From contig CBDEVQ010000091.1 in NCBI GenBank assembly GCA_965243605.1, positions 47,269 through 111,268 on the forward strand: a stretch of 64,000 nucleotides of DNA, in the 5' to 3' direction. The DNA is from JBMYYR01 sp965243605. Its GTDB lineage: Bacteria; Bacteroidota; Bacteroidia; Flavobacteriales; CAJXXR01. A model generated the notes under the pieces. It made no database searches, was not told the origin of the DNA, and was given only the letters and a program-made list of their open reading frames with translations. Below are positions 61,912 through 64,000 of the stretch, in pieces (within the stretch, counting starts at the first letter, position 1; the number at the start of each line of letters is the position of its first letter). The position numbers and the translations under genes were made by a program.

Positions 61912-62703
61912 GTGAATATAAAATCTATTTCTTTGAAAAAAATATTTATACAATTAGCCATTGCATGTACAGTGTTTTTCACACTATCATATGTAGGTTT
62001 AACCTTATTGGATATATACAGTAAACATGATGAAACTGTAGAAGTTCCTAATTTAATTAACCTAAATGAAGAAGAATTATCAATCGTAATTAAGGAACGA
62101 ACATTACGGTATGAAATTATAGATTCAGGTGCTTACAACCCAAACATTAAACCTGGTGGAGTCATAGAACAACAGCCTATTGCGCTTTCTGAAGTAAAAG
62201 AAGGAAGACGAATTTATATTACAGTTAATCCATCTAATCCTGGATACGTAATTCTTCCAAATCTCTTAGATCAGAATATTCGTAGAATGGTTAATCATGC
62301 AAGAGCAACTGGTTTTGAAATTAGCCGTATTGAATATAAAAAGGATATTGCTAATTTCGTTATTCTTGAAATAAAGAAAAATGGTAAAACCTTAAACCCA
62401 GGAGATAAAATTGCCAAGGGTTCTAAATTAGAACTTATTATAGGTAAAACAAAAGATAAACTTTGTAGTATTCCAAATATTATTGAATACAATAAGAATG
62501 ACGCCATAGATAAACTTCACTCTCACGGATTAAATATTGGAACTATTCGAATTGATGATGATTCAAAAGGAGAAAACCCTAATGATCTTATTGTCTACAA
62601 ACAAACACCTAAAGCTTCTGCAGAAGAAGAATTTGAACCAGGAAGAGGGATTAATTTATGGTTAAAGAAGAAAGTAGAAGATAAAGAAGAAGAGGAGAAG
62701 TAA
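61912..62703 (+). CDS. Membrane-anchored PASTA-domain protein
   Basis: 263 residues from a GTG. One N-terminal membrane helix (about 14-36) is followed by three PASTA units (VEVPNLINLNEEELSIVIKE, YVILPNLLDQNIRRMVNHA, CSIPNIIEYNKNDAIDKL). No kinase domain is present, unlike PASTA-kinases of Gram-positive bacteria. PASTA domains bind peptidoglycan or lipid II. The acidic C-terminal tail (EDKEEEEK) is unusual. Its start is 22 nt after the efp terminator. Confidence 0.88.
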   Translation: MNIKSISLKKIFIQLAIACTVFFTLSYVGLTLLDIYSKHDETVEVPNLINLNEEELSIVIKERTLRYEIIDSGAYNPNIKPGGVIEQQPIALSEVKEGRRIYITVNPSNPGYVILPNLLDQNIRRMVNHARATGFEISRIEYKKDIANFVILEIKKNGKTLNPGDKIAKGSKLELIIGKTKDKLCSIPNIIEYNKNDAIDKLHSHGLNIGTIRIDDDSKGENPNDLIVYKQTPKASAEEEFEPGRGINLWLKKKVEDKEEEEK

Positions 62704-62760
62704 TTATAAATCTACAGTAAACATACATTTTTCTTTCACAAAAAAAACAGAATAAATACA

Positions 62761-63369
62761 ATGAAAATAGTTTGTATAGGCCGTAATTATAGCGAACATA
62801 TTAAAGAACTTAATAACGTTAAGCCAGATAAACCATTATTCTTTATTAAACCTGATAATGCATTACTAAATAACAAAACAGAAATGTATTTACCGAACTT
62901 CTCTAATGACATTCATTATGAATTAGAGGTTGTGGTTAAAATTGATAAAGTTGGTAAACATATATCCGAAAAATTTGCTCATAAATACTATTCTCAAGTA
63001 GGTGTTGGACTCGACTTTACAGCTCGAGATTTACAAGCGGATTGTAAAGCTAAAGGGTTACCATGGGAAATAGCTAAAGGGTTTGATTTTTCTGCTCCAG
63101 TTGGTGAATTTCTACCCAAGGAAGAATTTGATTTAAAAAACCTTAATTTTTCCCTTAATAATAATGGGGATACCATTCAGAAAGGAAATACATCCGACAT
63201 GATAACATCTCTAGATGAATTTATTGCCTATGTATCTCAATATATTACACTAAAGAAAGGAGATTTAATATTTACTGGTACTCCAGCAGGAGTAGGCCAA
63301 GTAAAAATAGGGGACCATTTTACTGCATATTTAGAAGACAAAAAATTGTTAGACTTAAAGATAAAGTAA
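62761..63369 (+). CDS. Fumarylacetoacetate hydrolase-family protein
   Basis: 202 residues, the short FAH version. Metal ligands are in the blocks DIHYELEVVVKI, VGLDFTARDLQADCKAKGLPWEIAKGFDFSAPVG and FTGTPAGVGQV. Such enzymes decarboxylate oxaloacetate or hydrolyse acylpyruvates, as human FAHD1 does. Cytoplasmic. Its TAA overlaps the start of the next gene as TAATG. Confidence 0.88.
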   Translation: MKIVCIGRNYSEHIKELNNVKPDKPLFFIKPDNALLNNKTEMYLPNFSNDIHYELEVVVKIDKVGKHISEKFAHKYYSQVGVGLDFTARDLQADCKAKGLPWEIAKGFDFSAPVGEFLPKEEFDLKNLNFSLNNNGDTIQKGNTSDMITSLDEFIAYVSQYITLKKGDLIFTGTPAGVGQVKIGDHFTAYLEDKKLLDLKIK

Positions 63370-63989
63370 TGATAAAAAAAATAAGTATTTCTCTTATAAC
63401 TTTGTTCATCGCATCTTGTTCTTCAACTCGAGATCAAGGAAGTTTAACAAAATATGAACGTTCTATTGAAAAATATAGAAATCATATTCATTCTGAACAC
63501 TTAACGGATGAAGGTCCTTTTAAAACCGAAGAACAACGTTCTAACTTTATAGGATTTAAATATTTTAAAACCGATGAACAATATAAAGTTCAAGCTTCGT
63601 TACAGCCCTTTAATCAGGTTGACACCGTTATAATGAAGACATCATCAGGAAAGGATAGACCATATTTGCGATATGCAGAAATTAATTTCAATTTAAAATC
63701 TGAAGATCATACACTTATTTTGTTTAAGTCTGCGGGTGATAATGCCCGTTATTTTTTACCTTTTACAGATGAAACATCTGGTGAATTAAGTTATGGGGGA
63801 GGTCGTTACCTAGATTTAGACGCTAAAAAAAACATTCCAAATACGCTTGAAATAGATTTTAACAAAGCTTATAATCCATATTGTGCCTATGTTGATGGAT
63901 ATTCATGTCCTATACCACCATCGGAAAATCATGTAAACACAGCTATTGAAGCAGGTGTTCAGTATCAAAAATCTGTATTCTCTAAATAG
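63369..63989 (+). CDS. DUF1684 lipoprotein
   Basis: 206 residues. The lipobox gives Cys17 (LFIASCSS). The DUF1684 core is clear: YFKTDEQYKVQASLQPF, FLPFTDETSGELSYGGGRYLDLD and YNPYCAYVDGYSCPIPPSEN, where NPYCAY...CPxPPxEN is the hallmark. Function unestablished. Translationally coupled to the FAH gene by the overlapping stop and start. Confidence 0.88.
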   Translation: MIKKISISLITLFIASCSSTRDQGSLTKYERSIEKYRNHIHSEHLTDEGPFKTEEQRSNFIGFKYFKTDEQYKVQASLQPFNQVDTVIMKTSSGKDRPYLRYAEINFNLKSEDHTLILFKSAGDNARYFLPFTDETSGELSYGGGRYLDLDAKKNIPNTLEIDFNKAYNPYCAYVDGYSCPIPPSENHVNTAIEAGVQYQKSVFSK

Positions 63990-63990
63990 T

Positions 63991-64000
63991 ATGAATTTTA
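63991..64000 (+). CDS. Possible start of a next gene (cut by window edge)
   Basis: ATGAATTTTA begins 1 nt after the DUF1684 stop, a spacing typical of operons here. Only three codons are visible, so nothing else can be said. Confidence 0.2.

Noticed and set aside
61912..62703. PASTA-type serine/threonine kinase
   Set aside because: No kinase domain is present; only one membrane helix and the PASTA units.

Overview
The window is AT-rich DNA from a member of the Bacteroidota, most likely a marine-type flavobacterium (class Flavobacteriia). Several features support this: the type IX secretion (T9SS) regulator PorX and a T9SS cargo protein with a gliding-motility C-terminal domain; a fused LpxC/FabZ; a DUF5686 protein with a carboxypeptidase-like plug; signal peptides ending in AQ; and several promoters of the Bacteroidota type (-33 TTTG or TTG, about 18-20 nt, then -7 TAnnTTTG). 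No tRNA, rRNA, CRISPR array or phage structural gene was seen.

Layout. 1-3.2 kb holds unknown membrane and exported proteins. 3.4-8.4 kb holds a divergent flavin-oxidase/MocR pair, proC and an aromatic amino acid hydroxylase. 8.4-13.2 kb is an accessory stretch with two IS3-family insertion sequences, one of them lying inside a sanA-like gene. 13.5-22.5 kb is housekeeping: a LOG-family protein, dnaB, lptG-type permease, tgt, a sulfurtransferase and a methyltransferase. 22.8-23.6 kb has no protein gene but carries two tandem, related, promoter-to-terminator units of about 277 nt that look like paralogous small RNAs. 23.6-29.5 kb holds poorly known genes, including an operon of a signal-less amidase, two membrane/coiled-coil proteins and a metallo-beta-lactamase-fold protein. 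29.5-34.8 kb is a partial phenylacetate catabolic cluster (paaABCD, then paaG and paaH). 35-39.2 kb holds DoxX and DinB-like proteins, a class D beta-lactamase lipoprotein and an AhpD-like/DoxX operon under a large palindrome. 39.4-45.6 kb is a leftward gene row (symporter, TauE/SafE, GNAT, two glycosyltransferases, AAA ATPase, Crp-type regulator). 45.7-56.7 kb carries a T9SS cargo protein, DUF5686, OsmC, a large exported protein, tsaE and porX. 56.8-64 kb is an HD hydrolase followed by lipid A synthesis (lpxD, lpxC/fabZ, lpxA), efp, a PASTA protein, an FAH-family protein and a DUF1684 lipoprotein.

Five genes are broken: an IS transposase and a family 2 glycosyltransferase by an extra base in an A-run, a small coiled-coil gene in the same way, an alpha/beta hydrolase by an in-frame TAA, and sanA by an IS. 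The strongest candidate for something undescribed is the tandem small-RNA locus. The amidase/coiled-coil operon and the 38-bp palindrome upstream of the AhpD-like operon come next.
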